A stretch of 64,000 nucleotides of DNA from Opitutales bacterium (GTDB taxonomy: Bacteria; Verrucomicrobiota; Verrucomicrobiia; Opitutales; Coraliomargaritaceae), in contig JANQXM010000006.1 of assembly GCA_030729385.1 (NCBI GenBank), forward strand, positions 4,835 to 68,834. The letters are read 5' to 3'. A program made the translations under genes and the position numbers. Of this stretch, positions 50,566 through 60,983 are shown one piece after another; the stretch's first letter is position 1; each line of letters begins with the position of its first letter. The notes below the pieces were generated by a model that was not told where the DNA came from, made no database searches, and was given only the letters and a program-made list of their open reading frames with translations.

Positions 50566-52431
50566 CTAGTTCGCTGTGGGTAGGGTAGCGGGAACTAGGT
50601 TTAAAATCGAGGTTAGATAATCAGTGAGATTTCCCGCGGGATCCACCTCAGGTGGTAGATTTGCTGGGACGGTTGCGTTTTGTGGCGTTGAAGCTTCGAG
50701 ACCGACGATGCGTTCGATGCTATAGTAGAGATTTTCTTTGATGGGTTGGACTGCCACTGTCTCCAGTTCGAAGCGTGTGTTGAGCGACCGATAGCGGCGA
50801 GGGGTGATCTTCTCGCCCCGTCCGTTTAGGTAATAAACTGTGAAAGCATAGATGTCGTTATAGAGCCCCCATTCTTGTGTTTTGAGTATGCGCTCTGGTA
50901 TTTGATTTGCGACGACAAAAGGAATGGTGGCTTGTCTTAATAAGCCAAAACCAATGGCTGACTCTGCGAGGATGAGATGGTTACCTTGAGGTATTTCTGC
51001 CTGTGCCCAATGTAGTGCCCAATCATAGCCGGAAGAAACGCTCATCCGAGGTTCATCGTTGAGCCGAGTCGTATGTGAACCGCTTAAGCCGATGATGTAG
51101 AGTGCTGCCAATGCATACATCCATTTGCCCGGTTTCTGTAGCTTAAAATCATACAGTAGCGCCATCGGAACGCTGAATACGAAGAAGAGCTGTAAAGGGA
51201 ATGAGAAGCGCGACGTCGCGGGATCTGTCCATGCGCCCCAATAGCAAATCAAAGCGAGGAAGGTGTTGCCTGCGACGACCAGAAAGACGACGAATGGGAC
51301 GGTGAGTTCATTGTCTGACTTGATGAAGAAAGGCGCTCTGCGAATGCATTGGATGGACAGGAACAGCATCGAGATGATTCCCGCTGCGCTGAGTAAGACA
51401 GAGTTGGAGTAGTCGCCAGTGAGCTCAAAAAGATAAGTGGCGGCATGTGCGAGGTTGTTGGGCAGATGCTCGAGACTGAAAAAGTTGTCGCCTGTGGTCT
51501 GGATGAAATTCGGGTAGCTCTGAAAGATTTTGTATGAAAGCAGCGGGACAATCAGTAGCAGTGGGCTGAGCGCTGCAAACCAAGTCAGCATGAGCGTTTT
51601 GCTGCGATAGCTTTTTAATAAAAACAAAGTTGCAGGCACGAGCACGTAAAGGACTGATTCGTAGCGATTGTTGGCCAACAAAATCGACACCATGAGCATG
51701 AGGTTTAAGCCCTCGCTGCCTTCGCTTTTCATGTAATGCAGTCCGGATAAAATGAGACCGCAAATTAGGCACAGGTTGAGTAGTTCATAACCGCCACCGT
51801 TGGTGTTTTGTGCAAAGAGCGGTAATCCTGTAACGAGGAGTAAGGCCAGTATGCCATGGCTACGACTCGTCGTCTTTTCAACAACGGTGTAGATTAAACC
51901 GAGCAAAAAAAGCGTGAGTGCCGAGTTCAACCAAAATACATTTTCAAGGCGATACCCAGTCAGGTTATGCACTAAGGAGGTGACAAAGGGGAACAGTCCC
52001 GGGCGTTTGTCGACAAAGCCTATTTTGGTTATGACGTCGTCACCGATGTTATGCGAAGCCGTCTGGACGAACGCCTCTTGCTCATGGTGCATGCTCATTG
52101 CGGTAGAGCTCAAGACGTGCTCATCAAACAATATCTTAAAACCACGGTCCACGTGGGTGTGTAGATAGCATGTCGCTGCGAGTATAATGATGAGCGCGGG
52201 CCAGTGCTTTTTGAGTGCCGCTGTAATAGTCGCCAGGTTTGTGGACTTGAATGGCTGTCTTAGATAAAAAAGGAAAAGCACGCACGTGCCGCCGAGCATC
52301 CAATAGCTGTAATACTTGACTGCATGGACAGCCGTTTCGGTGCTGATGATTTTTAGAGGAATCAGCAGTGCCAGAATCGCGGCGATGGCAGCGATACCGA
52401 TTTTTAAAAATGTCTGTGATTTCTCCGGCAT
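50566..52431 (-). CDS. GT-C/GT39-like polytopic glycosyltransferase, paralog C
   Basis: FDEHVLSSTAMSMHHEQEAF and GFVDKRPGLFPFVTSLVHNLTGYRLENVFWLN, NTNGGGYELLNLCLICG; similar to 41562 and 43394 products. Start MPEKSQ at 52431. Confidence 0.75.
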   Translation of the reverse strand: MPEKSQTFLKIGIAAIAAILALLIPLKIISTETAVHAVKYYSYWMLGGTCVLFLFYLRQPFKSTNLATITAALKKHWPALIIILAATCYLHTHVDRGFKILFDEHVLSSTAMSMHHEQEAFVQTASHNIGDDVITKIGFVDKRPGLFPFVTSLVHNLTGYRLENVFWLNSALTLFLLGLIYTVVEKTTSRSHGILALLLVTGLPLFAQNTNGGGYELLNLCLICGLILSGLHYMKSEGSEGLNLMLMVSILLANNRYESVLYVLVPATLFLLKSYRSKTLMLTWFAALSPLLLIVPLLSYKIFQSYPNFIQTTGDNFFSLEHLPNNLAHAATYLFELTGDYSNSVLLSAAGIISMLFLSIQCIRRAPFFIKSDNELTVPFVVFLVVAGNTFLALICYWGAWTDPATSRFSFPLQLFFVFSVPMALLYDFKLQKPGKWMYALAALYIIGLSGSHTTRLNDEPRMSVSSGYDWALHWAQAEIPQGNHLILAESAIGFGLLRQATIPFVVANQIPERILKTQEWGLYNDIYAFTVYYLNGRGEKITPRRYRSLNTRFELETVAVQPIKENLYYSIERIVGLEASTPQNATVPANLPPEVDPAGNLTDYLTSILNLVPATLPTAN

Positions 52432-52435
52432 CGGG

Positions 52436-53317
52436 TTACAGATATGCGATCTTTCGAGTGGTGTCTGGCACGACAACTACATTGCGGCTGGCACCTGCTG
52501 GAATAGTGGCCGCGAGCTTGGCTGCTTCGATTGGTAGTTGCTGTCCCTTGAAGTCGTAAAAGGTATAGCCGATATCGATGAGCAATTGGTGTATGTTCTC
52601 GAAGGCTCTGGCGTGCTCGGTCTCATTGTAGTCGGGAGCCAGCTCCATGAGTATAGTGGGGCGCAATGTAGAGAAAGTATTACGTCCGCCCGAAAGAACG
52701 TCCCACTCATGGCCATCGACATCGATCTTAACTAAATCAAGGCGATCGATTTTGTTGGCTTCGACTAGCGCGTCTAGAGTCGAGTGTTGGGCATTGCCAA
52801 GTGTTTTGAGAACACCTTGGTGAGAGGGGTGGCGTTCGTCGGTCGAGTCAAACGGCCAACTGGAATGAATGCTGCCGGCAATGCTGGAACCTTCTTCGCC
52901 TTCAGGTGCGCGTAAGACGCAATGGAAGGGGTGGATCTGATCGGCGATCGTTGGATTGAGCTCAATGTTCCGTTGCAACTTATTGAATGCATATTCCGTT
53001 GCTTCGATGGCGTATGCTTTACCGCTAGGGCTGACGCTTTGCCCCATCGTTAAAGTGTGTGCGCCGATGTTGGCACCGATATCCATCACCACGTCGCCGT
53101 CCTTGACGTTTTGTCGAATAAATTGGCTGAGGTAGCTTTCAAAGCCGCCGGACAAATAAATCATAAAGTCGACGACTTCTCTTAAATCGAGCTCCCAGGT
53201 GAAGGAGCTACGTTGGAATTGACCGTGGACGTCCTTGCCAACGATTTTGCGTGCCAGTCGAACGACTCGAAAGGCGAGAGACGCGAGAAATATCTTATGT
53301 TTGGTTTGAAGGACCAT
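52436..53317 (-). CDS. FkbM family methyltransferase
   Basis: GDVVMDIGANIGAHTLTMGQSVSPSGKAYAIEAT, DRLDLVKIDVDGHEWDVLSGG. Confidence 0.92.
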   Translation of the reverse strand: MVLQTKHKIFLASLAFRVVRLARKIVGKDVHGQFQRSSFTWELDLREVVDFMIYLSGGFESYLSQFIRQNVKDGDVVMDIGANIGAHTLTMGQSVSPSGKAYAIEATEYAFNKLQRNIELNPTIADQIHPFHCVLRAPEGEEGSSIAGSIHSSWPFDSTDERHPSHQGVLKTLGNAQHSTLDALVEANKIDRLDLVKIDVDGHEWDVLSGGRNTFSTLRPTILMELAPDYNETEHARAFENIHQLLIDIGYTFYDFKGQQLPIEAAKLAATIPAGASRNVVVVPDTTRKIAYL

Positions 53318-53325
53318 GTATTGGT

Positions 53326-55224
53326 TTACTTGCTGGCCTTGAGAAACATGTGATTGAAGGTCTGCTTGATCGGGTCGTTATCGTTCGCGTTCTTTGCCTG
53401 TATAGCTGCTAATAATAGGTTGGTGTCTTTTTGGCTCTCGTAAAGGTTCATTTCTGCCTGTGTCGGTGCTGGCATGGCGCCTGTCCAGAAGAGGCAAAGC
53501 CGTGCGAACGGACTTTCGGCGCTATTTGATTTCCAAAGCTGAAGGGCAGCATCCTGCTCGCCCAGCTTCCAATGATAAATGCCGGCGATAGCTGAAAGGT
53601 TCGAGTCATCCTCATTGTGCTGGATGGCAGCTTCGAGTAGTTAACGAATTTCCTCCCTCGAGGGTTGGCTGGACTCTGGGGAGAGTGCCCAGGTATTGAA
53701 TTCCGCCTGCACGATGGTGCTTTGCATGTCGTTACGTTGGGGATTCATCTCCAGTGCTTTTTGCGCCCAATGAATCGCGTCAGTATCCCGACCTGTGCGG
53801 ATAGAAGCATTTGCCAAAAGGGCGAAATCTTCTTCCCAAGTGTTGGTGTTGCGTGCATCGAAGAAGTTGGAATAAGCAATCGTAAGAGTGGCGATCAAGC
53901 AGAGGGCGAAACTATACTTCCATCGCTTAGTGGCGCTTCGCCAAGTCGAAGGAAGCAGCGTGATACCTGTGCTCAATATCGCGAGGACTGGTAGCATCGG
54001 TAATCGAAAACGATTGGAGGTATAGAACAGTATGGTTCCGGCAGCGTAGGCGGCAAAAATGATAATCAAAGCGATCAAGCACTTGCGATGCTCTGGTTGG
54101 CGTAAGCCGATAAGCGTGCCTGCGACGGCTAGAATAAGGAGCGCGCCCCAATGGATGGGGTTGATCTTGAGTTGTAGGTGTTGTGGTTTGTGGAAGCCGT
54201 AGGTCTTGTTGTCGTATTGTTCGTAGCTGTTGAGGAAATAGTAGGCTTTGCGAAACATGAGGCCGATCCATTGCCCCCGGTTTTCTTGGATGTAGCTAAA
54301 CGTTTTGTCCTTCCAGTGCCGGTTCATCGTAGAGATGTCGTGCGGGGGCACTTCACCGGTTTGTGTAGCGTAGAGCGCGAGCGATTCTAGTTTGGCTGGG
54401 TTGTCGTATTGATCAGTAAACTCCACGCGTATTGCTTGTGCGTAGATGCGACCATTTGCATCCGGCTTGTTCCCAGCCCACAAATTGTAGGCACCTTGCC
54501 AAGGCAGCATCCGGAACTCGCCCGCAACGCGCTGATTCGCGATCCCGAGTAGCACGAAGCCAAGGACAGGGCCAATAAATGCGATTGCGAGATGTTGGAG
54601 GCGAAAACGAGGCGTGAGTATACACGCGGCGATGGGCCAAAGCAACGCGAGTGGCAGCAGGTGCGAGCGCAAGGCGGCTCCCAGTGCCAGTATGAGTCCG
54701 ATAGCAAGGCTGCGTTGCCAGGTAGGTCGTGGAAGCCAAGCGATGAATTGATCAAGCGCTAGTGCAAATGCAGCGATCGCAAGGAGTATGTCGAAGGCGT
54801 CTCCAGAGAAAAATAGAAGGACGGGATTGAGACCGATGAGTAGACCAGCGATCCATGGCGCTGAGGGTGTTTTCCAGATACGCGAAGCGGTGCGTGCGCT
54901 GGCGCCTGCGATGAGTGCCAAGGCAATGGCATTCAGTAAACGAGCGATTAACGGGAGCGCGTCGGCAGGGAGTCCAACGGAGAGAAAGAGAGACAGGAGA
55001 TAGGGATAAAGAGGTGCGCGGTGAAAGGGTTCTATTGGCAGCTGCCCGTCCGCCATTTGTTGAGCCAGCAAAAGTGTCTGTTGATTGTCCAGCGCGGGTG
55101 ATTCGCCCAGCGGAGTTTGCCCATAGTGCATGAACCAGACAAATGCTTGCACCAGCGTCAGTAGCACGATCCACGTAATGGTGCGGGTGTGAACGGTTGG
55201 GGGTGCTTGGTTCTCGGCGTGCAT
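53326..55224 (-). pseudogene. GT39-like membrane protein with C-terminal TPR-like region, interrupted by in-frame TAA at 53641-53643
   Basis: ORF 53641-55224 ends ...PSREEIR*; the same frame continues LLEAAIQHNEDDSNLSAIAGIYHWKLGEQDAALQLWKSNSAESPFARLCLFWTGAMPAPTQAEMNLYESQKDTNLLLAAIQAKNANDNDPIKQTFNHMFLKASK* to a stop at 53326-53328. Confidence 0.75.
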
Positions 55225-55372
55225 ACGTTTATTTTCTCCGAGTCTCGGAAATCATCCCTATACTAAGGATCTTACGTTGGGTATCGGCAAGAAGACTTTA
55301 TGAGTGGTTGGTCTCGTGCGGGGAATTAACATTGATTTTATCGACCTGTGAGGGCTTTCTCATATGAGACTT

Positions 55373-56065
55373 ATGAATATATCAATCGTCATCCCCATCT
55401 TTAATGAAAAGGAAACATTGCACGAGATCGTCGGTCGCGTGCGCGCGGTTGAGGCGATGGATGTGAAGGAAATTATTTTGGTCGATGATTGTTCGACTGA
55501 CGGCACGCGCGCTCTTCTGGAATCGGAATTCAACGAGCCTATTTTTAAGAAGTTATACCATGAGGTAAACCAAGGCAAAGGCGCTGCGCTGCGCACGGGT
55601 TTTGCTGCGGCAACTGGTGATATTGTTGCGGTGCAAGATGCGGACCTGGAATATGATCCGGCCGAGCTTCCGGGGCTGATTCGTCCGATCATTAATGATC
55701 AGGCGGACGTGGTCTTTGGTTCACGTTTCGTCGGCGGTGGGGCGCATCGAGTCGTCTTCTTCTGGCACATGTTGGGCAACAAGTTTTTGACCTTGTTGAG
55801 CAACATGATGACCAACCTGAACCTTACCGATATGGAGTGCTGCTATAAGTTGTTTCGTCGTGAGGTGATGGATCAGATCACAATCGAAGAAGATCGTTTT
55901 GGAGTAGAGCCGGAGTTGACTGCGAAGGTGTCCAAATTGAATGTGCGTATTTACGAAGTCGGGATTTCTTACTATGGTCGCACCTACGATGAGGGTAAGA
56001 AGATCGGCTGGAAAGATGGCGTCCGCGCGATTTACGCGATTATGAAATACGGACTCTTTCGTTAA
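55373..56065 (+). CDS. Glycosyltransferase family 2 protein
   Basis: [68 protein letters not shown]. Confidence 0.92.
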   Translation: MNISIVIPIFNEKETLHEIVGRVRAVEAMDVKEIILVDDCSTDGTRALLESEFNEPIFKKLYHEVNQGKGAALRTGFAAATGDIVAVQDADLEYDPAELPGLIRPIINDQADVVFGSRFVGGGAHRVVFFWHMLGNKFLTLLSNMMTNLNLTDMECCYKLFRREVMDQITIEEDRFGVEPELTAKVSKLNVRIYEVGISYYGRTYDEGKKIGWKDGVRAIYAIMKYGLFR

Positions 56066-57537
56066 ACCTCAGTGTTTAGGAAGGCGACTAATCGCTCGGC
56101 TGTCACTTTCCCAATGCCTTCAAGTGCTATGAGCTCATTGAGTTTAGCGGCACGTAGCTTTTCGATTGATCCGAAGTGATGGAGCAGTTGCTGCTTTCGT
56201 TTCGGTCCGAGTCCAGAGAAGTCATCGAGAATGGATTCGCGTAGTCGTTTGCTGCGTAGCTCGGCATTGAAACTATTGGCAAAGTTGTGTGCTTCGTCGC
56301 GGATGTGTTGGAGCAGGCGCAACGCAGGATCGTGATGCGGGAGGTTGAGAGGTTCGCGACCATCGCTGAAGATCACGGTTTCATTACGCTTTGCTAGCCC
56401 GATCAAGGCGGGCGGTTCCAAGCCTTGACCTAGGAATGCTTTCAGTGCGGCAGTGACTTGGCCTGCACCGCCGTCGATCACGATCAAGTCGGGGAAGGCT
56501 TTTTCTTCGTCGTGTAGTCGGCGATAGCGGCGGCCGACGACTTCTTCCATTGCGCGAAAGTCGTCGTTACCTACGAAGGATTTTATTTTAAAGCGGCGAT
56601 AGTTTTTACGGTCTGGCTTGCCGTCTTTAAAGGCGACCATGGAAGCCACGCAAAAGCTGCCAGAAATGTGTGAGATGTCGAAACACTCCATTTGCTTGGG
56701 TGCGGTGGGTAGGTCGAGTTTCTCTTTGAGTCGCTTGACGACTTGCCCGTGATTGTGAGTGCCCAATAGGTTGCGCTCGAACTTACGCGTGCGATGAGTG
56801 GTGGCTTCAAGCGCAGTGATCATGTCGCGCAGGGTGGCAGCTTTCTCATAAGCTTGGGCTTTTGCAGCGGCGGTCATTTGCTCTTTTAGCTCGGCGAGCC
56901 ATTCTTTGGCTTTGCCGTCGAGAAAGTCGCAGGCTGCTTCAAGTCGGGCTTGATAGTCTGCCTCTGTAATCTCGTTTTCATGTTCGTAGATTTCCGCACG
57001 GGCGTCGTCGTAGAGTCGCCAGCGACCATCACCCAGATCGAGCGGTTTGGCATCGCTGAGTAAAATGCCGAATTTACGACGTAGCTCAGCCAGTGTCTTG
57101 CGCAAGTGGTTGGAGTGGGCAAAGGGACCGTAGTAGCGAGAGTTGCTATCGGTTCGATTGCGCGTGAGCCGGAACCGGGGTAGGCTTTCGCGTGGATCCA
57201 CTCGAACGAGCAGAAAGCGTTTATCATCTGTGAAGTCCGTATTGTAGCGCGGCTTGTATTTCTTGATCAGCTGCCCTTCAAGGAGGAGCGCTTCGGCCTC
57301 GGACTTAACAATGATGATGTCGAAATCCCGAATCAGATCGATCATGGCGCGCACTTTAGGCTGGGCGACCATGAGCTTACGCGAGGCTTGAAAGTAGGTG
57401 GAGACGCGTTTCTTCAGGTCTTTCGCCTTGCCGACGTAGATCGTCTGCCCGAGGCGATCTTTCATCATATACACCCCAGGCTGGTGCGTCAGTCGGCGCA
57501 CCTTTTCTTTGAGGTTTATTTTGTCGGGGTCTGGCAT
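56062..57537 (-). CDS. uvrC: Excinuclease ABC subunit C
   Basis: GIY-YIG region [37 protein letters not shown] motif; [36 protein letters not shown]-term HhH. Start at 57537 preferred. Confidence 0.93.
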   Translation of the reverse strand: MPDPDKINLKEKVRRLTHQPGVYMMKDRLGQTIYVGKAKDLKKRVSTYFQASRKLMVAQPKVRAMIDLIRDFDIIIVKSEAEALLLEGQLIKKYKPRYNTDFTDDKRFLLVRVDPRESLPRFRLTRNRTDSNSRYYGPFAHSNHLRKTLAELRRKFGILLSDAKPLDLGDGRWRLYDDARAEIYEHENEITEADYQARLEAACDFLDGKAKEWLAELKEQMTAAAKAQAYEKAATLRDMITALEATTHRTRKFERNLLGTHNHGQVVKRLKEKLDLPTAPKQMECFDISHISGSFCVASMVAFKDGKPDRKNYRRFKIKSFVGNDDFRAMEEVVGRRYRRLHDEEKAFPDLIVIDGGAGQVTAALKAFLGQGLEPPALIGLAKRNETVIFSDGREPLNLPHHDPALRLLQHIRDEAHNFANSFNAELRSKRLRESILDDFSGLGPKRKQQLLHHFGSIEKLRAAKLNELIALEGIGKVTAERLVAFLNTEV

Positions 57538-57545
57538 GTTCTGAA

Positions 57546-57582
57546 TAGCTAATGGTTGATCGCTAATGGTTGATGGTTGATG
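57546..57582. repeat. Tandem word repeat (GCTAATGGTTGAT-type)
   Basis: atagctaatggttgatcgctaatggttgatggttgatgg: GCTAATGGTTGAT twice plus an extra GGTTGAT. Confidence 0.65.
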
Positions 57583-57646
57583 GCAAAAGAGCAATCGATG
57601 TTCATGTTTGCACTTTAAGCTATTTAACACTCATTTCCAGTAACCT

Positions 57647-58930
57647 ATGCCTCAACCAGCTTTAGTCGAAGTCATTAATTTTGGAGACGAACTCCTTGTC
57701 GGTATCCGTGAAAACGCACACCTCACCTATTTGGGCGAACAATTGGCTCGTTTCGGTCTGCCGATTCATCGTGCGCGTATCATCACTGATAATGTCAGCG
57801 AAATCAAAAAAGCATTTGCGGACGCTTGGGCACACTCCGACGTGGTGATCACTACCGGCGGTCTGGGACCGACTGCGGACGACATGACACGCGAGTCCAT
57901 CGCTGAAGCGCTGGGGGCAGAGCTGGAGTTTGACGCTGAAATCGAGGATGCGATCAAGTCGCGCTTCAAGGTTTTGGGGCGGTCAATGGCGGCGCATCAT
58001 TTAAAGCAGTGTTATCGATTTAAAGAGGGCCATGTGCTACACAATGAGCGTGGCACTGCGCCGGGCCTTGCCTATCGCGCAGACGGCAAATTGTTGATCA
58101 TGCTGCCGGGACCGACGCATGAGATGAACCCGATGTTTAAGAAGCAAGCGCTGCCACTGCTGCAGGAGGCTGGCTTGCTCTCGACTGAAGAGGCGTATTT
58201 GCAAATTCGCACCTGCGGCACAGGCGAGTCGACCATTGAGGAAATGATGCAGCCCTTGATCGCGAAGCATCCCGCGCTTTCGGTGGCATATTGTGTGCAT
58301 TACGGAATCGTTGATGTGCGCTTGAGTGGTCGTGAAGGAGCACTCTCGATGAATTGCTTGAAGGCGATCGGTCAAGAAGCTCGCGAGATATTGGGCGATG
58401 ATTTTGTTTGTTTCGGGCACTGCTCCTTGGCGAAGGTGATTTTCCATGAGTTGCGTGCACTCGATCGCACGCTTGCCGTGGCGGAGTCTTGCACGGGTGG
58501 CTCTGTTGCGAATGAGTTTACTAATTTGCCTGGAGCATCCAAGGTTTTTCAGGGCGGAGTCGTTTGCTATACCAATGAAGTGAAAATGGACATTCTCGGC
58601 GTGCCAGAATGCCTGTTGGATCAGCACGGCGCAGTCAGTGCCGAGTGTGCTGTGGCAATGGCTTCAGGCGTGGCTGAAAAACTTTCTGCAGATTACGGCT
58701 TAAGTGTCACTGGCTTTGCCGGACCAGGCGGTGGCGACGAGACGAATCCTGTCGGCACAATTCACCTCGGTTATCATTCCCCGGTGGGCGTCTGGTGTAA
58801 GACGGTTCGCTATACCGGCGGACGCTTAGATGTGAAAGCACGCGCGGTGCATGCCGCGCTCGATTGGATGCGACGTAAGCTGAAGAAGTATAAGATGGAA
58901 GAAATGCTCTGCTGTGGCGGGAGTGACTAA
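57647..58930 (+). CDS. cinA: CinA family competence/damage-inducible protein (nicotinamide-nucleotide amidase-type)
   Basis: VEVINFGDELLVGIRENAHLTYLGEQLARFG, TTGGLGPTADDMTRE, LAVAESCTGGSVANEFTNLPGASKVFQGGVVCYTNEVK, VTGFAGPGGG. Confidence 0.93.
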   Translation: MPQPALVEVINFGDELLVGIRENAHLTYLGEQLARFGLPIHRARIITDNVSEIKKAFADAWAHSDVVITTGGLGPTADDMTRESIAEALGAELEFDAEIEDAIKSRFKVLGRSMAAHHLKQCYRFKEGHVLHNERGTAPGLAYRADGKLLIMLPGPTHEMNPMFKKQALPLLQEAGLLSTEEAYLQIRTCGTGESTIEEMMQPLIAKHPALSVAYCVHYGIVDVRLSGREGALSMNCLKAIGQEAREILGDDFVCFGHCSLAKVIFHELRALDRTLAVAESCTGGSVANEFTNLPGASKVFQGGVVCYTNEVKMDILGVPECLLDQHGAVSAECAVAMASGVAEKLSADYGLSVTGFAGPGGGDETNPVGTIHLGYHSPVGVWCKTVRYTGGRLDVKARAVHAALDWMRRKLKKYKMEEMLCCGGSD

Positions 58931-59016
58931 GGTGTCTGCCGCATTGCTTCGTTAATTGTATTCTTCGCGCTTCCGTCTTGCGCTGACTCGGGGAGGCTCC
59001 GAAACTCGAGGTTCCT

Positions 59017-60114
59017 ATGGCTGACAAACCTTTCACATTCATCTGCGGCGAAGACGACTATCTCGTTTCTGAGAAAGGAAAAGTGTGGTTTGCCGAGCAG
59101 ACTAAGGACTTGATGGATGATCTCTCGAAAGAGGTGGTCGATGGTCGGTCCGGAAATATCGCTGAAGTGGAAGAGGCGATTAATCGCTTCACAAGCGCGG
59201 TGCAGACACTCTCACTCTTTGGCGAGCGCAAGGTGGTTTGGCTGAAAGATGTGAATTTCATGGCCAATAGTCAGACCGGCAATGCTCAAGGCACGCTCGA
59301 TCTGGTGGAAAACTTGAAAGAGATGCTCGCAGGTTTAGACCCTGCTCAAGTCGGTGTTTTGATCACCGCGCATCCGATTTACAAAGTGCGTAGCTTCTAC
59401 AAGTGGGTGCAGAAGAATGCCGACTTTACCCTCATCGATGGTGGCAAAGATTCCGCAGCAGGCTTAGCAAATATCATTCAGCAAGAATGCGAAACAGCCG
59501 GAGTCGCGATTACACGAGATGCGGTCCAGCTCTTGATCGGTAAAGTCAACGGCAACACTCGGCTGATTGTCGAAGAGACGCGTAAGTTGGTCACCTTTAT
59601 TGGCTCTGAGGGCGGTCAAATCACGGATCGATTGGTCACTGACCTCGTGCCGAACTTTGGCGATGCCGATTTCTTTGAGGCGGCAGATGCCTTTTACTCG
59701 CTCAAGTTGGATTGGACGCTCGAAGCGTTGCGTCGCCACTTCTTTACCAATAGTGAGTCGCGTCCATTGCTCGGCAGCTTGCAGTCGCGGAATCGCCTGT
59801 TGATACAGCTCCGGGTTTTATTGGATGCAGGAGCCATTCGCCTCGGTGGACGCGGCATTTCAAAGTCCGACCTCGAAGCCGCCGCACAGACCTATGGGCA
59901 TCACTTCGGTGAAGGCGCAGAGAAAAGTAATCTCAACGTCTTTACACAGAACCCATGGTATCTTGGTCGATTAGCGGAAACCGCTTCGAAAGTGCCGCTC
60001 AAGAAGTTGGTCGATTTCCAAATCGCCTTCACCGAGGCTTTTGAAGCGATCATCAAGCGCCCCAACGAGCAAGAAGAAGTCTGCCGCGAACTGGCAGTCC
60101 GTTGCCTGAGCTGA
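59017..60114 (+). CDS. holA: DNA polymerase III subunit delta
   Basis: ICGEDDYLVSEKGKVWFAEQ, KVVWLKDVNFMA, GNTRLIVEETRKLVTFIG; size and organisation typical of HolA. Confidence 0.85.
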   Translation: MADKPFTFICGEDDYLVSEKGKVWFAEQTKDLMDDLSKEVVDGRSGNIAEVEEAINRFTSAVQTLSLFGERKVVWLKDVNFMANSQTGNAQGTLDLVENLKEMLAGLDPAQVGVLITAHPIYKVRSFYKWVQKNADFTLIDGGKDSAAGLANIIQQECETAGVAITRDAVQLLIGKVNGNTRLIVEETRKLVTFIGSEGGQITDRLVTDLVPNFGDADFFEAADAFYSLKLDWTLEALRRHFFTNSESRPLLGSLQSRNRLLIQLRVLLDAGAIRLGGRGISKSDLEAAAQTYGHHFGEGAEKSNLNVFTQNPWYLGRLAETASKVPLKKLVDFQIAFTEAFEAIIKRPNEQEEVCRELAVRCLS

Positions 60115-60122
60115 GGGCACAA

Positions 60123-60150
60123 AAAAGCCGCCTCGAAAGGCGGCTTTAAG
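60123..60150. terminator. Bidirectional intrinsic terminator between convergent holA and PEP-CTERM gene
   Basis: AAAAGCCGCCT-cgaa-AGGCGGCTTT: strong stem with A-tract on the left and T-run on the right. Confidence 0.8.
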
Positions 60151-60169
60151 GGAAAGCTTAGACGCTCAA

Positions 60170-60835
60170 TTATTTAACACTGCGGCGGCGTAACATGACA
60201 AATCCAAGCACTGAAATGCCCGCGAGTAGGGCGTAAGTGCCGGGCTCGGGGACAACGGTGAGTCCTATACCTTGTAGTTCAAAGTCGCCAGCAACCCATC
60301 GAAGTGTGAAAGCATTACCAGCTGTGACAGCAATATTCATAGTTGCAGGGTTGGTGCTCGTGAAGTCGGTGCTACCAGTGACAGTGTCGGCGGCGTAGTT
60401 GCCTAAGCTGACATTATTATTCAAGAGCTCTACGACATCTGAGGATGCGGTAGCACTAAAAGAAGCCCAGTCCATCGCAGTGATGACTACATCCTTATCA
60501 AATATAAAACTGGTTCCTTCACCTGCTGCACCATAGCCTGAGCTGCCGTCGGCGAGACCAGTTGAAAGGACATTGAGGTCGTCGACCAGCGCGGTAGCCG
60601 TTACCCCAAGAGTGCCGATTCCGGTTATGCCTTGAATCTGAAAACCTGCACTGGTTTGTTCGTCGAAACGATCACCGCCAAAGTCGTTTGTGGGACCTGT
60701 TCCACTTTCTAGTAGAACCAATGTTCCGCCTACCACTGTGTTGTCGTCGAAATTAAAACTAATTGCTTGAGCATGTGCTATAGTTGCAAAAGAGGTAATC
60801 GCTTCAGTGTAGGCGAGTATTTGTGAGATTTTCAT
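60170..60835 (-). CDS. PEP-CTERM sorting domain-containing protein
   Basis: N-terminal signal-like sequence; C-terminal VVPEPGTYALLAGISVLGFVMLRRRSVK. Confidence 0.92.
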   Translation of the reverse strand: MKISQILAYTEAITSFATIAHAQAISFNFDDNTVVGGTLVLLESGTGPTNDFGGDRFDEQTSAGFQIQGITGIGTLGVTATALVDDLNVLSTGLADGSSGYGAAGEGTSFIFDKDVVITAMDWASFSATASSDVVELLNNNVSLGNYAADTVTGSTDFTSTNPATMNIAVTAGNAFTLRWVAGDFELQGIGLTVVPEPGTYALLAGISVLGFVMLRRRSVK

Positions 60836-60983
60836 GGTAGAGACAGGTTAATAACGGCTTATGAACATGCAGATTTGATGCCATATAGCCATATCTGAAT
60901 AATATGGTCCAAAATTCTCTATTTGACTGTCAACTAGTTATGCATCGGTGAACTTGGCCGCCTCTTTGGGCAAAAAAAGAATT

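Noticed and set aside
58037-58627. 196-aa minus-strand ORF
   Set aside because: Fully antisense to cinA; no recognisable motif.
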